Source: Streptomyces sp. A0642
GTDB lineage: Bacteria > Actinomycetota > Actinomycetes > Streptomycetales > Streptomycetaceae
NCBI RefSeq assembly: GCF_004795105.1
Contig: NZ_SSBL01000012.1
Location: 1 to 64,000 of the forward strand
DNA: 64,000 nt
Direction: 5' to 3'
Program-made: the position numbers and the translations under genes
Shown: in pieces, positions 8,851 through 19,667 of the stretch
Numbering within the stretch: the first letter of the stretch is position 1
Layout: every line of letters starts with the position of its first letter
Notes under the pieces: generated by a model
The model's database searches: none
Told to the model about the DNA's origin: nothing
Seen by the model: the letters and a program-made list of their open reading frames with translations, nothing else

Positions 8851-9752
8851 CGACGAATGCGGCACGAACAGTCTTTCTCTTGGCACACACCGGCCGGCCG
8901 GCCGCGATCCGCAGTGCCGAGCTCGTCGTTCAGGGGCTGCTCCGCAGCGGCCTGGGCGTACGCGTACTGGCGACGGAGGCGGCCGACCTGCCGCTGCCGT
9001 CCTCCGTCGAGACCGTCACGGACGCCACGCCCGAGGCGGTGACGGGTTGTGAACTCCTGATCGTGCTGGGCGGCGACGGGACGCTGCTGCGCGGCGCCGA
9101 GCTCTCGCGCGCCTCCGGGGTGCCGATGCTGGGCGTCAACCTCGGACGCGTCGGCTTCCTCGCCGAGGCCGAGCGCGACGACCTCGACAAGGTCGTGGAC
9201 CGGGTCGTCACCCGGGCGTACACGGTCGAGGAGCGCATGACGATCGACGTCCTCGTGCACCGCAACGGCGACGTCGTCCACACGGACTGGGCCCTCAACG
9301 AGGCCGCCGTGCAGAAGGTGTCGCCCGAGCGGATGCTGGAGGTCGTCCTGGAGATCGACGGCCGGCCGGTGACCGGGTTCGGCTGCGACGGCATCGTCTG
9401 CGCGACGCCGACCGGCTCGACCGCGTACGCCTTCTCGGCGGGCGGGCCCGTCGTGTGGCCCGAGGTCGAGGCGCTGCTGATGGTCCCGATCAGCGCCCAC
9501 GCGCTCTTCGCCAAGCCGCTGGTGACCTCGCCGACCTCGGTCCTCGCCGTCGAGGTCCAGCCGCACACCCCGCACGGGGTGCTGTGGTGCGACGGGCGCA
9601 GGACCGTGGAGCTGCCCGCGGGCGCGCGCGTCGAGGTGCGTCGAGGCGCCGTGCCCGTACGGCTGGCGCGGCTGCACCAGGCCTCCTTCACCGACCGGCT
9701 GGTGGCGAAGTTCGCGCTGCCCGTGTCGGGGTGGCGGGGCGCACCGCACTGA
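8847..9752 (+). CDS. nadK: NAD kinase
   Basis: A 301-residue ATP-NAD kinase that makes NADP from NAD. The hallmark GGDGTLLRGAE motif (LIVLGGDGT) binds the nucleotide phosphates; the NE motif (ALNEAAVQ) and the GSTAYAFSAGGPVVWPEVEALL segment follow in the family order. The length is normal. The TTG start overlaps the tlyA stop as TTGA, and no better in-frame start exists downstream without losing the conserved VFLLAHTGRPAA strand. Translation is probably coupled to tlyA. It lies 76 bp before recN, as in other actinobacteria. Together with the NAD-salvage operon at 29.2-32.7 kb it makes this window rich in pyridine nucleotide metabolism. Confidence 0.95.
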
Positions 9753-9828
9753 CCCGGGCGCGGCCCGCCCGTCAGCGGATCGGGCGGCGCGGCCGTGGCC
9801 CGTGTGCACGAGGGCCGGGAAACCTCGT

Positions 9829-11580
9829 ATGGTCATGTCCGTGTTGGAGGAGATGCGGATACGGTCGCTCGGAGTCATCGACGACGCGGTGGTGGAACTG
9901 TCACCCGGTTTCACCGCGGTGACCGGTGAGACCGGCGCGGGCAAGACCATGGTCGTCACCAGCCTGGGGCTGCTGCTCGGCGGACGCGCCGATCCCGCCC
10001 TGGTGCGGATCGGCGCCAAGGCCGCGGTCGTCGAGGGCCGGATCACGGTGGCCGAGGGCGACGCGGCGGCGCTGCGGGCCGAGGAGGCAGGGGCCGAGAT
10101 CGAGGACGGTGCGCTGCTCATCAGCCGTACCGTTTCCGCCGAGGGGCGCTCCCGCGCCCACCTCGGCGGCAGGTCCGTGCCCGTGGGAGTGCTGGCCGAA
10201 CTCGCCGACGAACTCGTCGCCGTGCACGGCCAGACCGACCAGCAGGGTCTGCTCAAGCCGGCCCGCCAGCGGCAGGCCCTGGACCGGTACGCGGGCGACG
10301 GCGTCGCCGTGCCCCTCGCCACGTACGCGGCGGCCTACCGGCGGCTGCGCGAGGTCGCCGGTGAGCTCGACGAGCTGACCACACGTGCCCGTGAGCGGGC
10401 CCAGGAAGCCGATCTGCTGCGTTTCGGGCTGAACGAGATCGCCGCGGTCGAACCGTTGCCCGGCGAGGACACCGAACTCGCCGCCGAGGCCCAGCGCCTC
10501 GGTCACGCCGACGCGCTCGCCTCCGCCGCCGCTCTCGCGCACACCGCGCTGGCCGGCAACCCCGAGGACCAGGAGGCCGTCGACGCGACGACCGTCGTCG
10601 CGGCGGCCCGGCAGGCGCTGGACGGGGTGCGCGCCCACGACCCGGCGCTCGCCGCGCTCGCCGACCGGGTCGGCGAGATCTCCATCCTGCTCGCCGACGT
10701 CGCGGGGGAACTGGCCGGGTACGCGGACCAGCTGGACTCCGACCCCCTGCGCCTCGCCGCGGTCGAGGAGCGCCGGGCCGCGCTCACGGGCCTCACCCGC
10801 AAGTACGGCGCCGACATCGCCGCCGTACTGGCCTGGGCCGAGGACGGGGCACGCCGGCTGACCGAGCTGGAGGGCGACGACGACCGGATCGGCGAGCTGA
10901 CCGCTGAGCGGGACGCGCTGCGCGCCGAACTCTCCGTGCTCGGACAGGCGTTGACCGATGCCCGCACGGCGGCCGCCGCGCTCTTCGCCGAAGCGGTGAC
11001 CGAGGAACTCGCCTCCCTCGCGATGCCGCACGCCCGCGTCTCCTTCGACATCCGGCAGACCGAGACGGCGGACGAGGCGTCCGGCATCGAGATCGGCGGA
11101 CGCAACGTGGCCTACGGTCCCTCCGGCGCCGACGAGGTCGAACTCCTGCTGGCCCCGCACCCCGGCGCCCAGCCCCGTCCGATCGCCAAGGGCGCGTCGG
11201 GCGGCGAACTGTCCCGGGTGATGCTCGCCGTCGAGGTGGTCTTCGCCGGCTCCGACCCCGTGCCCACCTACCTCTTCGACGAGGTCGACGCCGGGGTCGG
11301 CGGCAAGGCGGCCGTCGAGGTCGGCCGCCGGCTGGCGAAGCTCGCCAGGTCCGCCCAGGTCGTGGTCGTCACCCACCTGCCCCAGGTGGCCGCGTTCGCC
11401 GACCGGCAGCTGCTGGTCGAGAAGACCGTGGACGGCTCCGTGACCAGGAGCGGCGTCACGGTCCTGGAGGGCGAGGACCGGGTACGGGAGCTTTCCCGGA
11501 TGCTCGCGGGCCAGGAGGACTCCGAGACGGCCCGGGCGCACGCCGAGGAACTGCTGGCCACGGCGCGGGCGGACGGCTGA
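9829..11580 (+). CDS. recN: DNA repair protein RecN
   Basis: A 583-residue SMC-like ATPase for double-strand-break repair. Walker A is GETGAGKTM near the N-terminus, followed by two Ala/Glu/Arg-rich coiled-coil arms, then the ABC-like signature ASGGELSRVMLA and Walker B YLFDEVDAGVGG, with the H-loop VVTHLPQVA. The start is uncertain: ATG 9829 has GGGA eight bases upstream; ATG 9835, GTG 9841 and ATG 9853 are also in frame, and the conserved part begins at MRIRSLGV (9853). Gene order nadK-recN is conserved. A GC-rich hairpin follows the stop. Confidence 0.94.
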   Translation: MVMSVLEEMRIRSLGVIDDAVVELSPGFTAVTGETGAGKTMVVTSLGLLLGGRADPALVRIGAKAAVVEGRITVAEGDAAALRAEEAGAEIEDGALLISRTVSAEGRSRAHLGGRSVPVGVLAELADELVAVHGQTDQQGLLKPARQRQALDRYAGDGVAVPLATYAAAYRRLREVAGELDELTTRARERAQEADLLRFGLNEIAAVEPLPGEDTELAAEAQRLGHADALASAAALAHTALAGNPEDQEAVDATTVVAAARQALDGVRAHDPALAALADRVGEISILLADVAGELAGYADQLDSDPLRLAAVEERRAALTGLTRKYGADIAAVLAWAEDGARRLTELEGDDDRIGELTAERDALRAELSVLGQALTDARTAAAALFAEAVTEELASLAMPHARVSFDIRQTETADEASGIEIGGRNVAYGPSGADEVELLLAPHPGAQPRPIAKGASGGELSRVMLAVEVVFAGSDPVPTYLFDEVDAGVGGKAAVEVGRRLAKLARSAQVVVVTHLPQVAAFADRQLLVEKTVDGSVTRSGVTVLEGEDRVRELSRMLAGQEDSETARAHAEELLATARADG

Positions 11581-11587
11581 GGGTCCC

Positions 11588-11617
11588 GCCGCCGGGCTGC
11601 CGCGGCGGCCCGGCGGC
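11588..11617 (+). terminator. GC-rich hairpin after recN
   Basis: GCCGCCGGGC (11588-11597) pairs perfectly with GCCCGGCGGC (11608-11617) across a ten-base loop. It begins seven bases after the recN stop. No T-run follows, so it is a probable L-shaped actinobacterial terminator. Confidence 0.65.
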
Positions 11618-11792
11618 CTGACGCATTTCACCCGTGCGAGTGGTGCGCCACGCCCGGTTTGTTGCGGTGCGCACCGGCGTATCGGGGCGGCCGTGCCGGA
11701 ACGTGCGTACGGACTGGCATCCTTGGCCGTGTACCTACGGCCGTCGGGCGACGCCGTTACCCCCGACTCGGGATCCCCGGGAGCCATTCAAC

Positions 11793-12890
11793 GTGTCACA
11801 GCTGCGTACGGTCCAAGTGCTGGGCGGCGGCAGTGCGGGCAGCAGTGCCCATGTCGGTTCGCTGGCCGCCGGACTGGTCGCGCGAGGCGTGCAGGTCACC
11901 GTCTGCGCTCCGGCCGCACTGGACCGTGCCTATGAATTCTCCGCCACGGGGGCCCACTTCACGCCCGTGCCGCGGCGCAGCGACCCCGCCGCCGTCGCCG
12001 CCCTGCGGGCCGCCTGCGCGGGGGCCGACGTCGTGCACGCGCACGGGGTGCACGCCGCCCTGCGGGCCGCGCTGGCGCTCGGTGGGCGGCAGGTCCCGCT
12101 GGTCGTCACCTGGCACACCCGGACCCATGCGGAGGGCGCGCGCCGCCGGCTGCTGCACCTGATGGAGCGAAGGTCCGCCCGCGCGGCCTCGGTGGTGCTC
12201 GGCGCGTCCTCGGACCTGGTCGACCGGGCCCGGCGCCGGGGCGCGCGCGACGCCCGCCTCGCGCCCGTCGCCATTCCCGCACCGCGTGTCCCCCCATCGG
12301 TGCCCGATGGCAAGGTGCGTGCCGAAATCGGCGCGACAGCACGGCCGTTGATCATGGCGGTGGGCAGCCTCGTACCCCATCACGGATACGGCACGCTGCT
12401 CGACGCCGCACGGATGTGGCGCCGGCTCGACCCCGTACCCCTGCTGGTCATCGCCGGCGAGGGGCGGGAGCGGGCGGCGCTGCGGCGCAGGATCAAGGAC
12501 GAGGACCTGCCCGTCTCGCTGATCGGCAGCCGCACCGACGTTCCCGAACTCCTGGCCGCCGCCGACCTGGTCGTGCTGCCCAGCCGGTGGGAGGCGCGTT
12601 CGGTGCTGGCCCAGGAGGCGCTGCGGATCGGCGCGCCGCTGGTCGCCACCGCCGTCGGCGGAGTGCCCGAACTCGTGGGGGACGCCGCCGCACTCGTGCC
12701 GTACGCGAACGCGGAGGCGCTCGCCCGGACCGTGGCCCGGCTGCTGGGCGATCCGGCGGAACGCGAGCGACTGGCGGCCGCCGGGCCGCTGCAGGCGGCG
12801 AGTTGGCCGACCGAGGACGACACGGTCGCCCACGTTCTCAGCGTGTACGACGAACTGGCCCAGCCCCTCGCGGCCGCCCGTACCTCCTGA
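11793..12890 (+). CDS. Glycosyltransferase family 4 protein
   Basis: A 365-residue GT-B glycosyltransferase. The N-terminal half has the glycine-rich LGGGSAGSSAHVGSLAAGL acceptor loop and a VVHAHGVHAALRAAL segment; the C-terminal half has AVGSLVPHHGYGTLLDA, LIGSRTDVPELLAAADLVVLPSRWEARSVLAQEAL and TAVGGVPELVGD, with the catalytic-site Glu of the EX7E-like region. The donor is probably a nucleotide sugar and the acceptor a lipid or envelope glycan, but this cannot be fixed. GTG 11793 has GGGAG nine bases upstream; the frame is open to 11634 but without a good site. It converges on the PucR gene with nine bases between stops. Confidence 0.88.
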   Translation: MSQLRTVQVLGGGSAGSSAHVGSLAAGLVARGVQVTVCAPAALDRAYEFSATGAHFTPVPRRSDPAAVAALRAACAGADVVHAHGVHAALRAALALGGRQVPLVVTWHTRTHAEGARRRLLHLMERRSARAASVVLGASSDLVDRARRRGARDARLAPVAIPAPRVPPSVPDGKVRAEIGATARPLIMAVGSLVPHHGYGTLLDAARMWRRLDPVPLLVIAGEGRERAALRRRIKDEDLPVSLIGSRTDVPELLAAADLVVLPSRWEARSVLAQEALRIGAPLVATAVGGVPELVGDAAALVPYANAEALARTVARLLGDPAERERLAAAGPLQAASWPTEDDTVAHVLSVYDELAQPLAAARTS

Positions 12891-12899
12891 GGACCGGGT

Positions 12900-14525
12900 T
12901 CACGTCGCGTGGCGGCGGGCGCGCAGAGCCAGGCTCAGCGCCAGGACGGCCTGCGGGTCGTCCAGATCGGTGCCGAGCAGTTCCCCTATGCGGGCCAGCC
13001 GGTTGTACAGCGTCTGCCGGTTCAGATGCAGCTCACGCGCCGTCTCCGCCTTGCGTCCCGCATGCGCGAGATACGTCTCCAGCGTGGGCAGCAGCGGCGG
13101 GCGCGAGGTGCGGTCGTGATCGCGCAACGGGCCGATCGCCCGTTCCACGAACGCCGCCAGATCCGGATGGTCCCGCAGCCGCCACAGCAACAGATCGATG
13201 TCGAGACGGCGCGCGTCGTACCAGGGCCGGTCGCCGAGCCCTTGCGCCGCCGTGGCCGTCTCCGCGGCATGCCGCAGCCCCGCCCCGGCCGCCGCCCAGC
13301 CGCCCGCCACCCCGACCACCACGACGGGGGGATGGGAACCCGCCCGTTCCAGACCGGCCCGCTCCACCCCGGCCCGCAACGCCGCGGCGACCCGGTCGGC
13401 CACCGCCGTACGCTCCGTCTCCGTGCGCAGCCCCAGCAACAGCGGCACCCGGCCCTCCACCGGCCGCACCCCGAGCAGCACCGGCACGCCCACCGAGGAC
13501 AGCTCCTCCAGGACCGCACGCGCCAGCAGCGCCCAGTTGCCGGAGGGGGAGAGCTCCGGGGCCAGCCGCATCACGACGGGCAGCAGCGGCATCTCGCCCG
13601 GCTTGAAGCCCAGCACGCGGGCCTGCGCCGGCGCGTCCTCGGGGGTGATCCGGCCCTCCGCGAGATCGGTGAGGAAGTCGCCGCGGCCGCGCGCCGCGAG
13701 TTCCTCCTCCTGGCGGGCCTGCATCAGCACCACCGCCAGAATGCCCGCGGCCCGCTCCGCCGCCATCCGGTGCACCGGCACCAGCGGCCCGTCCACGGCC
13801 AGCAGGACCAGCCTGGCGCGCACCGAACCGGCCCCCGGACCACCGCCCGGCACATCCACCAGCACCGCGCCGACGGGCGGCGACTCCCGGGCCGCCCGGC
13901 CGCCCCGCATCCCGTCCCACACCTGGAGCGGATCGGGGGAGACCGGGCCCGACTCGGTGCCCGCCGCGTACAGCAGCTGGCCGTCCGCGGTCTCCAGGAA
14001 GACCGGGTTCGCCGTGAAATCCGCGAGGATGCCCAGTACCTGGGGCACCCCGCCGCCCCCGAGCAGGGCCTGCGTGCAGCGCCGGTGGACCTCCTCGGCG
14101 CGCTGCAGGAGCGCGTAGTGACCGTTGACGATCTCGGTGTGGATCTCCTCCGTCACCGTCACGAACGGCACCTCGCGGTGCAGCTGGACCAGCGGCAGCC
14201 CGGCCGCGCGGGCGGCGTCCACGATCGAGGACGGCAGCCTGCTGAAGCGCGGACCGAGCTCCACCACGAGCGCGGCGATGCCGCGGTCCGCGAGCCGGCG
14301 GACGAACGCGCGCTGCTCGGCGGGGCGGGTGCCGAGCCCCAGACCGGTGGTGAGGAGCAGCTCCCCGCCCTTCAGCAGGGACGCGATGTTGGGGACCTCG
14401 CCCGCGTGCACCCAGCGCACGGTGCGGCCGAGCCGGTCGGCGCCGGTCACCACCTCGGGAAGTCCGCTGCGCAGCCCCGGCAGCTCCAGGGCTCGCTGCA
14501 CGGTGATGCCGCCTTGGGTCTCCAC
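12900..14525 (-). CDS. PucR family transcriptional regulator
   Basis: A 541-residue regulator. Residues 1-125 are the PucR N-terminal domain (ITVQRALELPGLRSGLPEVVTG, WVHAGEVPNIASLLKGGELLLTTG); the middle is a GGDEF-like CdaR region; the C-terminus is the PucR helix-turn-helix, TLETYLAHAGRKAETARELHLNRQTLYNRLARIGELLG, ending in LSLALRARRHAT. Members activate purine, amino-acid or other catabolic genes in response to a metabolite. The GTG start at 14525 begins VETQGGITVQ, the conserved opening; the open frame continues far upstream but as an Arg-rich shadow. It diverges from the rhodanese gene across 174 bp, which may be its target. Confidence 0.9.
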   Translation of the reverse strand: METQGGITVQRALELPGLRSGLPEVVTGADRLGRTVRWVHAGEVPNIASLLKGGELLLTTGLGLGTRPAEQRAFVRRLADRGIAALVVELGPRFSRLPSSIVDAARAAGLPLVQLHREVPFVTVTEEIHTEIVNGHYALLQRAEEVHRRCTQALLGGGGVPQVLGILADFTANPVFLETADGQLLYAAGTESGPVSPDPLQVWDGMRGGRAARESPPVGAVLVDVPGGGPGAGSVRARLVLLAVDGPLVPVHRMAAERAAGILAVVLMQARQEEELAARGRGDFLTDLAEGRITPEDAPAQARVLGFKPGEMPLLPVVMRLAPELSPSGNWALLARAVLEELSSVGVPVLLGVRPVEGRVPLLLGLRTETERTAVADRVAAALRAGVERAGLERAGSHPPVVVVGVAGGWAAAGAGLRHAAETATAAQGLGDRPWYDARRLDIDLLLWRLRDHPDLAAFVERAIGPLRDHDRTSRPPLLPTLETYLAHAGRKAETARELHLNRQTLYNRLARIGELLGTDLDDPQAVLALSLALRARRHAT

Positions 14526-14699
14526 TGCTCTGGCCTCGCGCTCCGCGTCGGTCGGACCGGGCGGTCGCACGGTCGCGCCCGCCCTGGTCAGGAAGGTACC
14601 GGCCCGGAGCGCCGGAGGCCGCGCCGGGGCGGTACGCCGTTGACACCGGCGGGACCCGCTGCGATCTTGACATGTCGTTACCGGGGCGAGGGGGGAAGC

Positions 14700-15626
14700 A
14701 TGGACGAGGACACGCTGCCGTACGGGGCCGGAGCAGGCGAGGGCGCCTCCGGGAGGGCTGGGGACGGGACGCGTCACGTGGACGCCCCGCCCGGTCCGCT
14801 GGTCGACGCCCACTGGCTCGCCGCGCGGCTCGGCCGCGCGGGGCTGCTGGTGTTCGACGCCTCCGTCGGCGCGCACCGGGGGGCCGGGCAGAGGATCGCG
14901 GGCGCGCGGCGGTTCGACATCGACGGCGCGCTCTCCGACCCCACGGGGCCGCTGCCCCACACGATGCCCGACGCCGGCCGGTTCACCGAGGAACTGCGCT
15001 CCCTGGGCCTCCACGACGGCGACACGGTCGTGGTCTACGACGCGGTGGGGATCTACTCCAGCGCCCGGGCCTGGTGGATGCTCCGCGCGATGGGCTTCGA
15101 CCGGGTCGCGGTGCTCGACGGGGGCCTGCCCGGCTGGGCGGCTGCCGGACTGCCGATGGAGGACGGCGAGCCCGCCGTCCCCGCGGAGCGCGGCGACTTC
15201 ACGGCCAGACCGCGCGCGGGACTTCTCGTGGGCGCCGACGAAGTGGCGGCGGCCCTCTCCGACCCGGCATCCGCCGTCTTCGACGCCCGTTCCCGTGAAC
15301 GCTTTCTCGGCACGGCCCCCGAGCCGCGCCCGGGTCTGCGCCGCGGCCACATGCCCGGGGCGGTCAGCCTGCCCTTCGGCGAGCTCCAGCACGAGGGCCG
15401 GATGCGCCCGGCGGCGGAACTGCGGGCCGCGTTCGCCGGTCCGGCGCAGGGCCGGGAGCGGCTGATCTTCAGCTGCGGATCGGGTGTCACCGCCTGCGTC
15501 CTGACGCTGGGCGCCGCACTCGCCGGATACCGCGACCTGGCGGTCTACGACGGCTCCTGGAGCGAGTGGGGACTGCCCTCGGAGCACCGCCCGGCCGTGA
15601 CGGACGGGCCGGGGCGGGCCGGCTGA
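14700..15626 (+). CDS. Tandem-rhodanese sulfurtransferase
   Basis: A 308-residue protein with two rhodanese domains, like thiosulfate or 3-mercaptopyruvate sulfurtransferases. The N-terminal domain (residues 36-165, including VVVYDAVGIYSSARAWWMLRAMGF) lacks the active cysteine, as is normal for the inactive copy. The C-terminal domain has SAVFDARSRERFLG and the active loop FSCGSGVTACV, whose first Cys would carry the persulfide. The first 30 residues are an acidic, disordered-looking lead. ATG 14700 is preceded by an AGGGGGG ribosome site. It converges on the GH15 gene. The divergent PucR gene is its natural candidate regulator. Confidence 0.9.
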   Translation: MDEDTLPYGAGAGEGASGRAGDGTRHVDAPPGPLVDAHWLAARLGRAGLLVFDASVGAHRGAGQRIAGARRFDIDGALSDPTGPLPHTMPDAGRFTEELRSLGLHDGDTVVVYDAVGIYSSARAWWMLRAMGFDRVAVLDGGLPGWAAAGLPMEDGEPAVPAERGDFTARPRAGLLVGADEVAAALSDPASAVFDARSRERFLGTAPEPRPGLRRGHMPGAVSLPFGELQHEGRMRPAAELRAAFAGPAQGRERLIFSCGSGVTACVLTLGAALAGYRDLAVYDGSWSEWGLPSEHRPAVTDGPGRAG

Positions 15627-15684
15627 CGACGGCGCCGCGGTGGGCCTCCCGGCGCCTCGCCGTTCCGCCCACCGCCGCCCGCCC

Positions 15685-15703
15685 GGCCCGCCGACGGCGG
15701 GCC
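15685..15703. terminator. Hairpin between the rhodanese and GH15 genes
   Basis: GGCCCGCC (15685-15692) and GGCGGGCC (15696-15703) form a perfect eight-base-pair stem with a three-base loop, seven bases from the GH15 stop. It can terminate both convergent genes. Confidence 0.6.
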
Positions 15704-15709
15704 CCGCCG

Positions 15710-17536
15710 TCAGCCCACGTACGCCCCGCTCGCCGTCAGCCGCAGCGCCGTGTCGATCAGCGGCACGTGGCTGAAGGCCTGCGGGAAGTTGCCCACCTGG
15801 CGCTGCAGCCGGGCGTCCCACTCCTCCGCCAGCAGGCCCAGGTCGTTGCGCAGGGCCAGCAGGCGCTCGAAGAGCTGGCGGGCCTCGTCGACCCGGCCGA
15901 TCATCGCCAGGTCGTCCGCCAGCCAGAACGAACAGGCCAGGAACGCGCCCTCGTCGCCCTCCAGGCCGTCGACCCCCGCGTCCTCCCCGGACGTGGGGTA
16001 GCGGAGCACGAAGCCGTCCTCGGTGGACAGCTCCCGCTGGATCGCCTCGATCGTGCCGATGACCCGCTTGTCGTCGGGCGGCAGGAACCCCATCTGCGGG
16101 ATCAGCAGCAGGGAGGCGTCCAGCTCCTTCGACCCGTAGGACTGGGTGAAGGTGTTGCGCTCCTTGTCGTAGCCCCGCTCGCAGACCGTGCGGTGGATGT
16201 CGTCGCGCAGCTCACGCCACTTCTCCAGCGGGCCGTCCGTGTCGCCGGACTCGATCAGCTTGATCGTCCGGTCGACCGCCACCCACGCCATCACCTTGGA
16301 GTGAACGAAGTGCCGGCGCGGACCGCGCACCTCCCAGATGCCCTCGTCCGGCTCTTCCCAGTGCTTCTCCAGGTACTCGATCAGCTTGAGCTGGAGACCG
16401 GTCGCGTAGTCGTTGCGGGTCAGCCCCGTCATGTGCGCGAGGTGCAGGGCCTCGGTCACCTCGCCGTACACATCCAGCTGGAGCTGGCCCGCGGCGCCGT
16501 TGCCGACCCGGACCGGGCCGGAGTTCTCGTAACCGGGCAGCCACTCCAGCTCGGCCTCACCCAGCTCACGCTCGCCCGCGATGCCGTACATGATCTGGAG
16601 GTTCTCCGGGTCGCCCGCGACCGCCCGCAGCAGCCACTCGCGCCAGGCCCGGGCCTCCTCGCGGTAGCCGGTGCGCAGCAGCGAGGAGAGGGTGATCGCG
16701 GCGTCGCGCAGCCAGGTGTAGCGGTAGTCCCAGTTGCGGGAACCGCCGATGTCCTCGGGCAGGGAGGTGGTCGGCGCGGCGACGATGCCGCCCGTCGGCG
16801 CGTACGTCAGGGCCTTCAGGGTGATCAGCGAGCGGACCACGGCCTCGCGGTACGGGCCGTGGTACGTGCACTGGGCGACCCAGTCCCGCCAGAAGTCCGC
16901 GGTGGCCTCCAGCGCGCCCTCCGGGTCCGGGAGCGCGGGCGGCTCCCGGTGCGAGGGCTGCCAGCTGATGGTGAACGCGATCCGGTCACCCGGGGCGACC
17001 GTGAAGTCGGAATACGTGGTCAGGTTCTCCCCGTACGTCTCCGCCGGGGTGTCGAACCACACGGAATCCGGTCCCGCGACGGCGACAGTGCGGGTGTCCA
17101 CCTTGTGGACCCACGGGGTGACGCGCCCGTAGCTGAACCGCATCCGCAGCTCCGAGCGCATCGGCACCCGGCCGCTGATTCCCTCCACGATCCGGATCAG
17201 CTGGGGCGCGCCGTCGCGCGGCGGCATGAAGTCGGTCACCCGGACCGTGCCGCGCGGCGTGTCCCATTCCGATTCCAGGATCAGTGAGTCCCCGCGGTAG
17301 CGGCGACGGTCCGCCGACGGCGGTTCGGCGCCCTCCGCGCGGGCCGGTCCCAGGCGCCAGAAGCCGTGCTCCTCGGTGCCCAGCAGTCCCGCGAAGACGG
17401 CGTGTGAATCGAAGCGGGGCAGGCACAGCCAGTCGGCCGTGCCGTCCCGGCAGACCAGGGCGGCGGTCTGCATGTCTCCGATGAGTGCGTAATCCTCGAT
17501 GCGCCCGGCCACGTGCATCTCCAGTCGAACGGCCAT
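15710..17536 (-). CDS. Glycoside hydrolase family 15 protein (glucoamylase/trehalase-like)
   Basis: A 608-residue GH15 enzyme, probably acting on alpha-glucosides such as trehalose or malto-oligosaccharides. The N-terminal beta domain opens GRIEDYALIGDMQTAALVCRDGTADWLCLPRFDS, and the catalytic (alpha/alpha)6 barrel has SLPEDIGGSRNWDYRYTWLRDAA, the usual GH15 landmark. LEYLEKHWEEPDEGIWEVRG and GDEGAFLACSFWLADDLAMIGR hold the likely acidic catalytic residues. No signal peptide is present, so it acts in the cytosol. ATG 17536 is chosen over a TTG at 17566; an ATG at 17518 would begin at MHVAGRIEDY and cannot be excluded. It stands alone and converges on the rhodanese gene. Confidence 0.88.
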   Translation of the reverse strand: MAVRLEMHVAGRIEDYALIGDMQTAALVCRDGTADWLCLPRFDSHAVFAGLLGTEEHGFWRLGPARAEGAEPPSADRRRYRGDSLILESEWDTPRGTVRVTDFMPPRDGAPQLIRIVEGISGRVPMRSELRMRFSYGRVTPWVHKVDTRTVAVAGPDSVWFDTPAETYGENLTTYSDFTVAPGDRIAFTISWQPSHREPPALPDPEGALEATADFWRDWVAQCTYHGPYREAVVRSLITLKALTYAPTGGIVAAPTTSLPEDIGGSRNWDYRYTWLRDAAITLSSLLRTGYREEARAWREWLLRAVAGDPENLQIMYGIAGERELGEAELEWLPGYENSGPVRVGNGAAGQLQLDVYGEVTEALHLAHMTGLTRNDYATGLQLKLIEYLEKHWEEPDEGIWEVRGPRRHFVHSKVMAWVAVDRTIKLIESGDTDGPLEKWRELRDDIHRTVCERGYDKERNTFTQSYGSKELDASLLLIPQMGFLPPDDKRVIGTIEAIQRELSTEDGFVLRYPTSGEDAGVDGLEGDEGAFLACSFWLADDLAMIGRVDEARQLFERLLALRNDLGLLAEEWDARLQRQVGNFPQAFSHVPLIDTALRLTASGAYVG

Positions 17537-17917
17537 GTCGCCCCGTGGGGCATTACTGCGGGTCAAGAGGTCGTTGCAAGGGGTTGATGTGGGGGGACCT
17601 GCGAACTCCTACCTCGCCCGAGCGAGTATCCGAGCAGGATACGACGCACCCGGATGATCCGCGCGACGCTCTTGACAACCGAGATGAGCCGAACGGGTGT
17701 GGTGTGTGAGACATGGGGTGATCCGGTGACCCGGGTGTGCCCATCGTGGCCGGAAGCAGGCTCCCCGCGTCGCTGTTACCCTGGTAGCCCGTGGACCGGT
17801 GGTCGTCGGCGACAGCAGACGAGGCCCCCGAACCGCAGCGACGGCACCTCCGGATTTCTCCGGACGGCAACGCCGGCACGCACCTCACGATCGCGACCAC
17901 GGGAGCCCCCTTTGGCT
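17537..17917. other. Divergent intergenic region between GH15 and pyrG
   Basis: About 380 bases separate the two divergent genes. A TTGACA hexamer at 17674-17679 on the plus strand is a good -35 box, but no convincing -10 follows at the usual distance. Open frames here have poor codon bias and are not called as genes. A long pyrG leader is likely; no riboswitch fold or G-rich reiterative start of the Bacillus pyrG type was recognised. Confidence 0.4.
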
Positions 17918-19579
<1,662 letters not shown>

Positions 19580-19604
19580 CGTCGCCCTCCGGGGCGTTAC
19601 GGTT

Positions 19605-19653
19605 GACCGGGGTACGCGTCCTTCGAGGACCTGTACCCCGGTCACTGTTTTTT
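19605..19653 (+). terminator. Intrinsic terminator or attenuator between pyrG and the Nudix gene
   Basis: GACCGGGGTAC (19605-19615) pairs with GTACCCCGGTC (19633-19643). Inside, GTCCT/AGGAC makes a second small hairpin. A run of six T residues follows at 19648-19653. It is unusual for this genus in having a clear T-run, and ends only 14 bases before the Nudix ATG, whose ribosome site lies directly after the T-run. Confidence 0.85.
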
Positions 19654-19667
19654 GTGGGAGGACGTAG

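Noticed and set aside
12909..15626. 905-codon plus-strand frame
   Set aside because: Most of it is antisense to the PucR gene; only the last 308 codons from 14700 are the rhodanese.
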